Shown here piece after piece: positions 1 through 11,062 of a stretch of 64,000 nucleotides of DNA. How positions within the stretch are numbered: position 1 is the stretch's first letter; the number at the start of each line of letters is the position of its first letter. The DNA is taken from NCBI GenBank assembly GCA_013398955.1, contig VWPU01006249.1, forward strand, positions 1-64,000, read 5' to 3'. Position numbers and translations under genes: made by a program. The stretch is from Callaeas wilsoni. Its lineage: Eukaryota; Chordata; Aves; Passeriformes; Callaeidae. Below the pieces are notes generated by a model, which did not search any database, was not told the origin of the DNA, and worked only from the letters and a program-made list of their open reading frames with translations.

Positions 1-350
1 GAGCCCCCGCGGGCGCGGCGCGGGTGCGTGGCAGCGCATCGCCCGGCAAATGGTGCCCGACGCGGCGGCGGGGGGGCAGCCCGCTCGGGGAGCCGCGGGG
101 CTAAAATTAGCCAAGTGCAGAGAGTTTAGGGGAAACAACAATGAAAAAGTGCATCGAGGGCAGCGGGTTCCCGGTGTCCGGGGCGGTCCGGCAGCGCCTG
201 GAACGGGATTTCTTTAGCGCGGACAGGCGCTCCCTGCCAGGGCCGGTGCCGCCGGCCGCTGCCGAGGGGGGACGGATCGCACGGAGGTTGGAAAATCAGA
301 TCCCAGCCCCGCGCAGGATATCCATAGAAACGGAGATTAAAAGGATGAAA
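1..350. promoter_or_regulatory. CpG island at the left edge of the window
   Basis: The first 350 bases are very GC-rich with CpG dinucleotides every few bases, unlike the AT-rich, CpG-poor DNA that follows from about base 350. This is the usual signature of an unmethylated vertebrate promoter or first exon. One forward frame is open from the left edge to a TAG at 215-217 and includes an ATG at 50. Another short frame begins at the ATG at 141 (A at -3) and runs 70 codons to 353. Neither encodes a recognisable domain, and GC-rich DNA is naturally poor in stop codons, so neither is called a gene. No strong splice donor (GTAAGT or GTGAGT type) was seen on either strand. The related gene, if any, probably lies mainly to the left of the window. 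Confidence 0.7.
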
Positions 351-719
351 TAACTTATTTTCTTCTAAACAATAATGTTGCTATAAATACGAACATTTTC
401 CTTGTTCCCTTCCTGAAAAGCACAGAACATTTTAGCAGGCTCATCTCTTAACAAAACAAACCAGTGTACACACACAGCCTGCAGATACCTTGCCCCCCTC
501 GAAAGCCTTCCCTGTTTTTACTGGGAAATGGGCAAACCCACGGTCTGTACCTGTCCCCTCTGGAATCAATAAGCTGCACGGTATTTTTCCAGATACAGCT
601 ACTTTCTCTGTTTTGCACTTCATCTGTAAAAGGAAAATCTCTCTTCCCCCTCCAAGTGAGTGATTGTAGATTTTTTCTCAAATTGTGTTTGATCACCGAG
701 TGAATTTAGTGCTCGCTCA
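351..719. other. Unique sequence beside the CpG island
   Basis: The base composition drops abruptly to AT-rich at about 350. The stretch holds pyrimidine-rich runs near 490-520 and 640-660. I see no repeat, exon or RNA gene in it. Confidence 0.4.
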
Positions 720-1030
720 AGTCCGTGGGCTGACTGCTTGGAAATGGCTCTGCCTGTCTTTGGAGAAGTTACGGCAGAGACGGCGGCAGAGCAATTGCCA
801 CAGATTATTTCCCAATCTGCTGCCGGCCTCCTTTGGAAGAGCACCATCATTTCAGCCTCCATTTCCACTTTTTGCTGAGGCTGCTGCTTACAAAGATACT
901 AATTGCGATGGCGGGTTTTATGTTAATGGGTTCCACGTAATGATCAGCCCGACGACTACAGACCTTCAGATTGTTGGTTGGCTGTCCTGGGAATAAAACT
1001 AATGGCATTTGGTTATGAAAATGTCAGACC
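720..1030. promoter_or_regulatory. Candidate conserved enhancer-like segment
   Basis: This segment keeps scattered CpGs and packs recognisable factor-type motifs: a homeodomain-like TAATTG at 900-905, a YY1-like GATGGCGG at 907-914, TTTATG just after it, and a CACGTAATGATC string around 934-945. It contains no repeat relic. Position within 1 kb of a CpG island and motif density suggest a cis-regulatory element. This is inference from composition only; conservation was not tested. Confidence 0.28.
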
Positions 1031-1780
1031 TGTACACGGTGATCTAAACTGGGGGCTCCATGAAACCAAAAATCCAAGCGCCTCCATGCCTGGCTGGACC
1101 CAGGGATGCCCTTGGAGAAGGAAACACCTTCTCCCCCAGAAGTGCTGTGCTTTGAGGGAGGGCAGCTCCTTGCTGGGATGGTGCTGGGGAGGTTCGGGGT
1201 GCCCGGCTGGGGTCCCCCCGGCTCCGGGGAGAGGGTGTGGGGTGCTTGGAGCGCCAGCCGGGGATGGAGCAGGGATGGAGCTGCACGAGCCTCCGAATTC
1301 TGACTAACGCCGTAACCGGTTTGGTAGCTCTAAAATAGGATTTTAATCCTGGGAAGCATCATTTCACATTCCAGTGATCTAATCAAAATCCTTTCCTCTA
1401 ATCTCTCCATGGTCCCCCCTTTCTAGATGAAAGAGGCTGGAGTTCCTGTCTTCACCCTTTCTCCGCTGCCTCCCTGTTCTACCAGTCTGTTCTGTGTCCA
1501 GGCAACTGCAAAAAGACATTTCAAAGGCTCCTGCCGTGCCATGTAGATGTTTTCTCTTGTTAGTTTGGACTGCAGGTGTGTGAGCCTCAAGGATGAAGTA
1601 TCGTGGTGCTGTTTTAGGTTCGGGGCACACAGTCACCTCACCATAAATCACACAGGAACGCTCCGCTTTGAACGCGCGCGCACACTGAAAAGGGAAAAGA
1701 AAAAAGCATCTGACCTGAATCATTTTTTGGAAACACATCTGGTTAAAATCCAAAGTTTTAAATTGAGTAATATTTTAAAA
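1031..1780. other. Unique sequence with a GC-rich patch
   Basis: A G-rich stretch on the plus strand (about 1130-1290) has short open frames in several phases, as expected from its composition. The rest is ordinary unique DNA, with a short alternating CG stretch near 1673-1682. No gene or repeat was recognised. Confidence 0.35.
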
Positions 1781-1784
1781 TACA

Positions 1785-2060
1785 TTTGGTAGGTATTAAA
1801 TTACAGTGTTATATCTGGTAATATTTATGATACTAATGTGTTAAGCGGAGGTTTATATCTGTCAAGAAATATGAATGATTGTCATATGGGGTAACAAATG
1901 CATCCTGATATAAATAACATTTTATGATATTTTTAACGTTATTGTAGTCTTTTTTCTTTGCAGAAGTTACATTATTGCCAATTTGAAATAAAAGCTCTGT
2001 GGCTACATACCAAAGCTTTTAGCTATGTAATTTCGAATAAGTATAAAGCAGTACAGCTGA
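1785..2060. promoter_or_regulatory. AT-rich, repeat-free candidate regulatory segment
   Basis: About 275 bases of AT-rich unique DNA with several homeodomain- and GATA-like cores (ATTACA, TGATAT, ATAAAT) and no repeat relic. It resembles vertebrate conserved non-coding elements in texture, but there is no direct proof here. Confidence 0.2.
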
Positions 2061-2092
2061 TTTGGAGAATTAGTGAGAAACCGTAACTCTGC

Positions 2093-2135
2093 CGGAAGAC
2101 AAACGCCGAGCACCTATAATTCCTATTGTCTTCCG
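2093..2135. other. Perfect 10-bp inverted repeat with ETS-like cores
   Basis: CGGAAGACAA at 2093-2102 is exactly mirrored by TTGTCTTCCG at 2126-2135, with 23 bases between. Each arm carries a CGGAA core of the kind bound by ETS-family factors, in opposite orientation. It could be a paired binding site, a small hairpin, or chance. Confidence 0.5.
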
Positions 2136-5100
2136 TGCGGGATCAAGTCCCTCGTTTGCCATTTTGTGTGGCAGCAAGCCCAAGGAAATCTTGCTTGACA
2201 GCTCTGTTTTCTCAAAGTGCTGCATTTCTTGGGGCTGGATTCTGCAAAGATCCTGCAGGCTACAGAGCTCCTTGGAGCAAGCGATAATGTGCTTTGTGTT
2301 CCTGCCGAAATGTACCTGTGTAGATGGGAGAGAGAGCTTGGAAAATTGGGTGCACCCTGGCAAGAAGATGGTTAGAATAAAGTTTTCTTGGGTTATTATG
2401 TTCTGGGAAATCATTCTCATCTGTTCGTTTGAGGAAGGTTTTGCTAAAGTTAGATTTGATCTGTGTAAATGCTAACTTCTTTCAACAGGCACTAATAGAG
2501 TACTGAAAAAGGAAGCACAGTGGAGTTGAAGTTTAAATCTCAAATGATGGCAGTAACTAGTAATGCTTGATACATCCAAAATATTTCTTAGTATGTTGTA
2601 CGGATTTCTTTTTAGGAATTGGGTGAAAATCACATTAAAATTTGTTACCTATTAATGTCATAAGATCTCACTGATACCGCTCTTTAATGAACATATTTGC
2701 ACTTTGGGACACCACAGGCAATTGCTCTTGTTATGTTTCACATGTCACCATCTGGAATACTGAAGAAAATGGATCTTTATTCCAAAGGTCCCAAACTGAT
2801 TGGGAGCAGGTCCTTAGCATGGCTGCTCCCCTGGGTAGCAATCTGCATTCATGAGGGCATTTTGGACGAGGAGTCCAGTTTTCATCAGTGGTTTTAGGCT
2901 TCTCTTTGTCTTAATGAACCTGGCTGATTTTCTTGGCCAGGACACTGAAAGATGAGGCGCTGCTTCTCCCAGCACCTGTAATTTTTGGGTCTCTTCTCCA
3001 AGGATTCTTGTGGTTTTTTCTTCTCATTTTCATGTAAACTGACTCCCGAGTTTCCATCAGTTCCTCTAAAAGAGGTCCTCCACAGCCTTCTCTGTACCCC
3101 TGCCTGCTCCTTGTCCAGCCCCTTCCCTCCTCACTTCCTGGCTCTCATCTTTGCATTTTCTTCAGCTGATTCTTGTCCCTGGCTGCCTGGCTCTGTGTGC
3201 CTGTGCCCGCTGGAAATGAGCTCCTCATTCCAAAATCCCATCCCTCTGTACTGTGGAAGTGCCCTTCTGTCCACCTTAAACTGGGTTTGAGAGCAAAGCA
3301 AGCTGTGCTATCCTTTACTGCTCTGTGCCATTGCACAGCGAGATTCCGTAGGGATGGCAGGGAACAGAGACAGCCAAACAGATAATTTATGTTCCTGGGA
3401 GATTTAGTCCAAATTAAGATCAAAACTCATATATGTCTTCCAAATCACAGATTTTTTTTTCCCTATTATTGTCAATGACTCTAATTCTGCTTGATTTATA
3501 TCTCTGGTAGTAGTCAGAGGTTTTGCAGCACATAAATTGCCTGAGGATTTGGCCGGTGATGTGGACACTGTGACATGTAGAAGCTCAGGAAAGGCCCTGA
3601 GCAGAAAATGGTGGGGAACAGGGAGAAAAGCAGGGAGAAGTATCCCCCATGCCTGCACACGATTACCTGGGTGTCCAGCTGCGGTCACTCAGCTGGGTGG
3701 ACTCTTGTTTTCTCAACCAACATGGCAATTCCCACATTATTTGGTAAACTGGGAAAGTTTTAGCAGAAATCATGTAGATGGCAGCACACATGATCCAAGC
3801 ACAAAATCCTATGATTTCTGTTACCCTGTGAGCACTGCACAGCCAAGGATACACTCTGGTAGGTGGAGGAGAAGAAAGCAGTTCTCACAGAGGGCAGGGA
3901 AAACAGCCACAATTAAAAGCAAAGTAAATTTGCGTGGTGTGGTTACTTGCTGTTTAACTCTGAAGGCGTTTATGAGGATCCAGCATAACCCACAACAGGT
4001 CTGCCTTGAGGATTTGTGGATTAACCCACACCAGCACAAACGTGGCATGGCACTGCAGTGGCGTCTCTGCCATGTGCAGCAGGAGTTACTGAAGGCCCCA
4101 AAAGAGCTCCCACAACACCACTTCTGTCAAATAGCTGCCTTTCTCACCAAATGTTCCATCCAGGTGCATGGCTGTGTTTTGGCCAACATCTGGGACAGCA
4201 GAAAGAATTAGAGGAGGAAAGGATCTATCAGGTTAGGCACTGCCTGGAGCTGGAGTGAGTAGGTTTGATACTGGATTTCTCTCGGGGTACGGTTGACACC
4301 AGTGTCAGCAGTGTCAGCACTGTCCTTGCCTTCTCATCCTGTATCCCATGCACAGGATGGTACCAGAGCCAGGATTTTGTTGGATGAGATGCACGTCAAG
4401 TCCTTCTGTGGCCTCGCCCTCCATCCAGCACTCTTCTGTCTGACTTAGGCTGGTCTTGATTTGGGAATTTATCTTTTCTGTCCTTTAAAGGGCTCAGAAG
4501 ACAAGTCAGTAGGTTATGTGCCCAGGAAAAATTTCCATCTTTTTTATCACTTGAAAACTTTCATGTTTTTTACATTTTACTGGTTTCTCTTAGAGGTTTG
4601 GGGTTTGGGTTTTGCACATCCTTTTTTATTTTTGTGGTATTTAACTCTTGCTGTTCCTATCATGAATCCTCACCCACTTCATGCAGCCACTTCCTCACTT
4701 CAGGTTCTTGCTCTTCCCCTCTCCCTCCCTGCTCAGTCCATTTTGGCTGTGCTTTCCCCTCCACCAACTCTGTCCCAGCCAGGTATTTCTCCCAGTTTCT
4801 GCTGAATCTTCAGGTCCAATATTCCACATATTACTTTAGAATAAGGAGCTGAAGCCTGCATTATTAGTTTAAATGCCTTTTTGTGTTCTGAACCTCACCT
4901 GGGCTTATTCTGTTTGTTTGTGCCACTCTCCCAGTGGCAGGAGAGCTGGTTTAGTGGCTGTGGCTGGGGACAGGAGCTGTGGTCGGCTGCTGGCACAGGG
5001 CTCTCTGTGACATGAAACAGCTCCCTGGAGCCTCCCTCGGTTCCTCCATCCTGTACAGCACCGGTGGTCAGTGGGAGATCAAAATCTCCTGGTGGCTGTC

Positions 5101-7040
5101 GGGCGCTGCACCTCGAGGGTTGCAGGGCAGGGAGACAGCAAGGAGGAGAAGGGGGAAATGTAGAAATAAAGCAGCTCGGAGCTGCTCCCTCACCTCCAGT
5201 TCCCCTTTCCTTCCCTTCCACAGAAGTGGGCAAGTGCAGAGCTGAGCTGCCTTGGCAAAGGAAAGAGAAGAAAGGTTTTTCTTTCACTTTCCAATCACAA
5301 ACACTTCACGTGGGACAGAAGAAGGGGACATCCCTCTGCTCCCTTCCTGCAGCTGGGCTTTCTGGTCCCATTGTCCCTCCTTAGTGGTTGCAGCCCTCAC
5401 TGGGTCCCCCACGGGCAGCTGTGTTGTGATCTGGGGTGTTTTGGGTGTCTGAGGTGGTTTGTCCTCCAATAATGAGGGTGAGGTTTCATTTGGGGAAGCA
5501 CATCTTTTCTTAGAAACACGAAGACTGTGACTGACTTAGCACAACTGTGATTTTCTGCAAACACAACTGTGTTTGGGGTGGTTGCATGCGAATGCTGGGA
5601 AAGGAGAAACAGTAATTCTGGATTAATGCAGAAAAGGAGAAAATAGACACCCTTAGAGGAAGCCCTGAGTTCACTGCAGCTGCCATACACTGGCAAAACT
5701 GATGCTGTGTCCCACAGGAAACATTTCAGTGTGGAGAACCTCCTGCTTGAAGAGAGCATACCTGTGCCTGTTGTGACACACGAGTGAGCCAAAGTGCTTG
5801 GGGTAGCACATCAATCCAGTCTTTCTTTAGCTGAAATAAATTGGGTTTTTTCCCCCTGGTGTTGCATCATTTCCTATTTGGTGTCCAGATGGTGACAGAT
5901 TACCAAACAGGGGGAAAAAAACATCCTTGTAATATTTTGTATCTAAACATTACCTTCTTCTTTGAAATAAAGAGATCCAGTTTTATTCTGGCTATGATTC
6001 TCCACATTTATGTGCTGGCCCTTGTCTGCATCTGCTTGGCATTATCCTGGATTGGGGCTTTAACCTGCTATGAATCCAAAGAAATTACATGGAATTGATG
6101 GGATCACTATGAATTTCCAGGGGTGTAGGCTAGTGCAGACCACATCCTATTAATCTTGTTGTGCTCTTTCTGTAAATAACAAGCTGGATTCGGCCCAACA
6201 AGAGTAAAACAAATTGAAAGCATTCATAAAGAGAAGCAAATGTGTTTAAGATGTAAGAATAACGTATTGGTGGGTTGTCTCCAAGAATCCAGTTTTTAAA
6301 AGTACCAAAGCCCACAGAAAACTTCAGTTTAACGTGTTCTTGAGTGGCTGCTGTGTGGGACTGGCTGCTGAAGCAGGGCCGTGGGCCTAAGACCTGCTTT
6401 CATGAAGGGATTATAGGAAAAAAGCAAAGACTGCAAGAAGGAGAAAAATGTTCAAGGGCAGCCAGCCTGGAGGAAACAAATATGATTTAGTTGTGCCAAG
6501 TGTTTATAAATGTAGTTTATGAACATGTATAAAGGAGTAATTTTTAAACTTTTTTTTTGACTGCAACTGTCACACAGAAAAGAAACAATTGCTTATTTGT
6601 CCTTTTCAAGGATTTTTAGAGAATACTTTGCAGTTTGGCTACATATTTTGACCTGCTTTTTCCTTTTTAATCGCTTATTATTCTGTCGATTATTTCAGAT
6701 TAGCTTTTTGTGTGTGCTCTTCTTTATTTGTGATTGATAGGAAAGCACTTACCTCGTTTATCTGAAAGTGGGAATTGATTTTAAATTTTGTTCAACATTT
6801 CAGACTTTCACATGCATGGGCTACCAAATTTGATCTATCAGTCTCACTCCTTGGTTCTCTTGCATCATCAGAATAAATGCGAAATGACACAGAATGCCTG
6901 GAATTGCAATAATGCAGTGTAACAGAACTGACTATCAAGCTTCATATATAGATTAGATTAACGCATAAATCTAATTTGATATTTTACATTACTGGGCTAA
7001 TATTTTACAGATGTAATGCCAAGTTGTTAAGTAAACGAAA
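2136..7040. other. Unique gene-poor tract
   Basis: Ordinary AT-rich unique DNA with pyrimidine-rich runs near 3060-3200 and 4640-4800. The longest frame is 3537-4211 on the plus strand (224 codons), which shows no domain and no splice context. The last part, about 6480-7040, is especially AT-rich with homeodomain-type motifs and may include a regulatory element. No RNA gene or mobile element was recognised. Confidence 0.35.
6480..7040. promoter_or_regulatory. AT-rich candidate regulatory segment
   Basis: This stretch is free of recognisable repeats and contains many short factor-type cores, such as TTGATTGATAG-like, AAATTTGAT, GATTAGATTAACG and TAAATCTAATT. The texture is that of a conserved non-coding element in a developmental gene desert. 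No conservation data are available, so this remains a guess. Confidence 0.22.
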
Positions 7041-7054
7041 ATCACGGAGAGTCC

Positions 7055-7128
7055 AATTCTGAAAGGATTACTCAGGCAAAAATCCCTGCAGTCAGAGGGA
7101 GTATTGCCTGAACGAAGTCTGCAAAATT
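7055..7128. repeat. Ancient palindromic interspersed repeat (ACTCAGGCAAAA type)
   Basis: The left arm reads AATTCTGAAAGGATTACTCA then GGCAAAAATCCC; the right arm reads GGGAGTATTGCCTGA then ACGAAGTCTGCAAAATT. They are imperfect reverse complements around a short centre (CTGCAGTCAGA). The layout matches a family I remember from turtle, crocodile and bird DNA, with a centre like CCCATTGAAGTCAATGGG and arms containing TTACTCAGGCAAAA. The family name is not known to me. Divergence between arms implies great age. Confidence 0.5.
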
Positions 7129-8100
7129 AGAACTAGAGCCATATTCCCCAAACAGACAAGCAGATTTATCTGTGAGATCTGCCCAGGAGTTGAATTCTTG
7201 TAACAATGAAAGATATATAGGGAAAACGAGCAAGTAGGTAACCTGAAATATAAGGAGAGACTGATAAGATCACAACAACCCTGAGCAAGCACTTGTGCGG
7301 TTGGTGATGTCAACAGGAGCCCAAGTTGTTTTAATAAACTTGTTCATAGTTGTCCTATAGTGTGTTTTATATACTGAAGTACATAGATCACGTAAGAGTT
7401 TAACAAGAAGAGGATTCATATTAAATTTGCACATAAAATACCTCCATGAAATATGTGAAATGCTTTTCTTTTTTATATGATTCCAATAAAACATCGATCA
7501 TAAAACTCTGCCCTCCTGCTTCTTCCTATCCAGTTTCAGCTGTTGCTTTGTGTTTAGAGTTGGAACTCGTGACACTTGGCAGATATAATTGTGGGGCACT
7601 TTTAATTGGTGAAGAAAGACCCTGGCTCTGCCTGCTCGCTCGGGGGGCATAAATCAGGAGGAACCCCACCAGAGCTGGTGAAATGTTGCATCTCTGCAAG
7701 AGGCTGTTGGGCCAAGTGATATAAATGCTTGCAGCTCCCGTGGAACGTGCAGTCGTGTGGCTGTTTACAGCTGCTCGGGATCTGCCCCACTGGCTCGGAT
7801 GGAGCAAAGCCAGGGATGATTCCTGCCCTTCACCATGAGTTTTGCTCAGTGTTTTGTGCTGTAAATTCTCCGGACTCTTGCTGCCAAGCTGAGCTCCCTC
7901 CTTCACAGTTTCATACTCTGAGTGTGAACTGATACTGGTGGAAATCCAAGGGTAAAAAAGTGGTGAGTATAAAGCACAAATCTGTAGCCTGGATCTGAGA
8001 GGAACAGCTTGACCACAGAGGAAGTTATTTGCACAAAAAGTATTCAAACAGATACGCACGGTTTACATGTGTTTAGTAAATCTTGTCTGAAAACTAGAAC
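7129..8100. other. Unique sequence, nothing recognised
   Basis: Mixed-composition unique DNA. A frame at 7526-8059 on the minus strand is 177 codons long but has no recognisable domain. No splice-flanked exon or repeat is evident. Confidence 0.35.
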
Positions 8101-8490
8101 CAGCTGTACGGTGTGTGGAGGCCCCGATCCCAGCCCCTCCTGAGCACTGTTTCATACGTGTGGATGATACATTTCCAGTTGCTTTTTCCATCTTTTAATT
8201 TGAGGGCTGTTAGGGACGGAAACACGAGGAGAGTGATTCCCGTCTCGGTCTGCAGTGCTCGTCAGGTCAGCATCCTCAGGTAGGTGTTCGGAGCCCCTGC
8301 TCGGGGAAACGTTCCCACCACAACCCCTTCCCTCCTTCCCTCCACCTGCAGCCAGAAGCAGAGGTAGGGCACAAACCCCCCGTGGTGGCTCAGGGGCACG
8401 AAAGGAGCTTTTCATGCCAGGCCCACCATTATCCCACGGCATTATCCTACGTGACGGCAGCGAAATCGATTGAGCCACTCGGGTTCGCTC
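8100..8490. promoter_or_regulatory. CpG-enriched patch
   Basis: CpG dinucleotides recur here far more than in the flanks (for example around 8215-8250, 8285-8310 and 8440-8490). It also contains a strong donor-like CAG|GTAGGT at 8277-8285 and pyrimidine-rich acceptor-like runs ending in CAG. This could be a small regulatory island or a non-coding exon cluster. No recognisable protein is encoded. Confidence 0.25.
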
Positions 8491-8589
8491 CTAAATGAGA
8501 GGCAAACCAGGCCTGAAAGCTAAATTTGCATGCCAGATTAAGAAAGTTGTAGATGCAAGCAAGATCTTTTTCCTTTTTTTTCCCCCTTC

Positions 8590-8591
<2 letters not shown>

Positions 8592-8622
<31 letters not shown>
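8592..8622. repeat. (TG)n dinucleotide microsatellite
   Basis: Thirty-one bases of uninterrupted alternating TG, preceded by a T/C-rich run. Simple repeat of this purity is usually length-polymorphic. Confidence 0.97.
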
Positions 8623-8623
<1 letters not shown>

Positions 8624-9475
8624 TAACTATGCAACAAATTTTGTAGCTGAAATTTACATACTTCTTGATTCATGAAATTATGAGCAGCTGCTATTTTGCT
8701 ACATTCTTAAATTGAAAAGGCAGCGAAGAAAAGAACAGACACATTAGGCAAACTCCATCTGCCCCTCATGTCTATCACTTCCCTTCACTCTCTCCTTTGC
8801 CAAACAGGATACAATGGCATAATCAGATGTCTTGGTTTGCCTGGGAGAGTCCCCAAATTCATATAGCTGTCGTCTAAGACGGGATTTGTGTTTCTCAGAC
8901 AACTTCTTGACATGGTCTCTTGTTCCCCCCCTGAAACGTGGATACATATTTACAGAGGAAACAGCAGAACACAAAAGAGCTCCGGGGAGAGAATAACCTT
9001 CAAGATGGTTTACAGGCTTTTGGAGGTTCCTAGAAGTCTTCAGACATCATCTTAGGGACCTTAGGGTCACTGAGAATTAAGAAGCTTTCCTATTTTTTGG
9101 TTTTGTTTTTTTTTTCCTCTCATCTTTTGATTCAAACTAATGCATGGAAAGATTTTGGGGTGAGAGGGCAAAATACAGGATTCATAAACAGAACAAATGA
9201 GGTTCACTGCTACATTTTGCCATGAATCTCTGAACAAATCCAATCTACAGGTAGCTCCATGCTTGGAGAAAGGAGTTCTCTTTGGAGATGAGAACTTCTA
9301 TTCTAAAAGTCTGGCCTTTACTTCACACTAAATGCCACTTTACAGATCATAACACTACATTTCATCATAATGTAAATGTTTTCATTTTCCAGTTTTGAAT
9401 TAAAAGATGGAAGCTCAGAATTTTAGACCTATTTAACACCTGGTTAAACACTTAACAAACTAGTAACAGCTGAGT
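8623..9475. other. Unique sequence with a T-rich run
   Basis: AT-rich unique DNA with a T-rich run near 9095-9117. No gene, RNA or repeat family was recognised. Confidence 0.35.
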
Positions 9476-9477
9476 GC

Positions 9478-9640
9478 ATCCCTGTTAAGTGGAGTTTTTT
9501 CCTTTTTGTTGCCCCACTTAAGAAACAGTCATTGTCATTCAGTCTCATTAACATAAATAGGTTCCCTAGGAGATGTCCCATTAAAGTGGCCATCCCTATT
9601 AAGCATGTCCCAATTAAGTAGTGTTTATTGTATGGCAGGT
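9478..9640. mobile_element. Possible ancient pogo/Tc1-like DNA transposon end
   Basis: A short motif of the form TCCC-ATTAAGT recurs: CCCTGTTAAGTGG near 9480, its inverse CCCCACTTAAG at 9511-9521, TCCCATTAAAGTGG at 9576, TCCCTATTAAGCATG at 9593 and TCCCAATTAAGTAG at 9608. The last three are spaced 17 and 15 bases apart. Arrays of this kind occur in the terminal regions of old Tigger-like elements, where transposase-binding repeats alternate ATTAAG with a C-rich link. No open transposase frame remains. The family call is inference. Confidence 0.33.
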
Positions 9641-10470
9641 TCCAGACCTCAAAGCAGAATAATTTTCAGTTCCTAGAGGGAAAAAAAATAAGTCAAAGAA
9701 ATGACATATTTAAAAAAGGCTTAAATTGATACAAACTGATAAGAGCCCAAAAATGAAAAATGAGGGCTGACACTTCAGCCTTTTGTTTACCCTGTAATGC
9801 TGCTTTTCTGGTTTTGAGTTAAGAATGTAGCCTACACCCTAACTATGAATTTCTTGGCTTTGATTTGATTGTGTCATAACTTAATGTTTTATGACTTACA
9901 ATCACATTAGTCATAGGAGTCACTCAAGTTTAGAGATGATGGAAAAGACATAGGGGATAGACAAATCCATACTGGGGAATAGTCTTGTGATTGAAGCAGT
10001 GGGCTGGGGCCCAGCAGAGCCCAGCTCACTGCCCAGGCCCGCGCCCAACGCTTCTGCCTCGCTGAGAGCACACCTCCAAGACTCTGTTCACAACATTATT
10101 TACATACCTGAACAGACATTTAAATATTATTTTGCGTGCTCCTGTGCATACATAATCTATTTTGCTCTTAATCAAGGTGGATTTAAGTCGGGGGCTTATT
10201 CAAGGTGTTAAGAGACAAGCGCTGGAAAATCTTCCTGCGTTGGCTGGGGATGATACAACTCAGTGTCTGCTGCCAAAGGCTACCTCTTATCCCCCAAATT
10301 ATATTAGTGTCAGCCACTTCAGCATAAAATCCAGGTCTTTAGCACAAACCTGCCTTCAAAGAGCTGAAATAACTTGCCTTGATTTTGTCTCAAAGCAGGG
10401 GAGAAGCAGGCAGGTATCTCCTGTCTGTGCCGTGTCTGTGGGAGGTGACCTCCAGCGCAGAGACCGAGCA
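9641..10470. other. Unique sequence, nothing recognised
   Basis: AT-rich unique DNA followed by a short moderately GC-rich stretch (about 9995-10080). No exon, RNA gene or repeat was identified. Confidence 0.35.
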
Positions 10471-10526
10471 GAGGAGGAGGAGGAGGAGGAGGAGGAGGAG
10501 GAGGAGGCGGCGGAGGAAGAAGAGGA
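10471..10526. repeat. (GAG)n trinucleotide microsatellite
   Basis: Twelve GAG units are uninterrupted from 10471 to about 10507, then decay through GCGGCG and GAAGAA. The forward reading frame gives a glutamate run, but it has no coding context. Confidence 0.95.
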
Positions 10527-10921
10527 TTAATGCCATCTTCAACAACTGAAAGGAGTGCAGCACATTTACACCTTCAGCCAGGGCATTTGCACCTGCAGGA
10601 ACAAAACATCCCTTGTGTAGCTTTACCCCAAATTACACAACCTGTCCTTCCTCTGGAGGAGAAGTTTATACCTGGGTGGAGTTCAATAAATAAATGAAAA
10701 AATATTCGTGTTCCAGGGCCACAAACTGAAATCTCTTCATGACAGGACCTCCAGAATTGTCCTCGGTACAGGTAAAAATGGAAATGTAACAGGTTCAAAG
10801 CTTGTCAGAAAACAGAATTTTGATGTATACAGAGAGATGACTTCTCTGCATCACCTTTTTTTGGGGTGTTTCAGAGAAACAGACAGTTTGCGTCATGCCA
10901 ACTTATTTTCTTTATTTAACA

Positions 10922-11062
10922 AGATCGCGGAATCATGTAAGTTGGAAAAGAACTTTGAATCCAGGTGTAAACCCAACAGTGCCAAGCCCACCATTAAACC
11001 ATGTCCCTAAGCTCCATGCCTGGAAGCTTTCATGCTTCCCTGAACAGCAATGTACACCTATT
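10922..11062 (-). mobile_element. CR1 LINE, 5'-truncated 3' end
   Basis: On the plus strand the order is GGAATCATGTAAGTTGGAAA, an AAGA-ACTTTGAATCCAGG stretch, then CCCAACAGTGCCAAGCCCAC and CATTAAACCATGTCCCTAAG. This is the reverse complement of the avian CR1 3' region, so the element lies on the minus strand with its 3' end near 10922. It is diverged (for example the usual ATCATAGAATGG is altered) and severely truncated, as is normal for CR1. It codes for nothing here. Confidence 0.8.

Noticed and set aside
141..353. 70-codon frame in the CpG island, good context at the ATG
   Set aside because: An upstream ATG in another open frame exists at 50, no domain is visible, and GC-rich DNA gives such frames by chance.
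10162..10530. 122-codon frame ending in a long glutamate run
   Set aside because: The glutamate run is the (GAG)n microsatellite translated; the upstream part has no domain, and no exon signals surround it.
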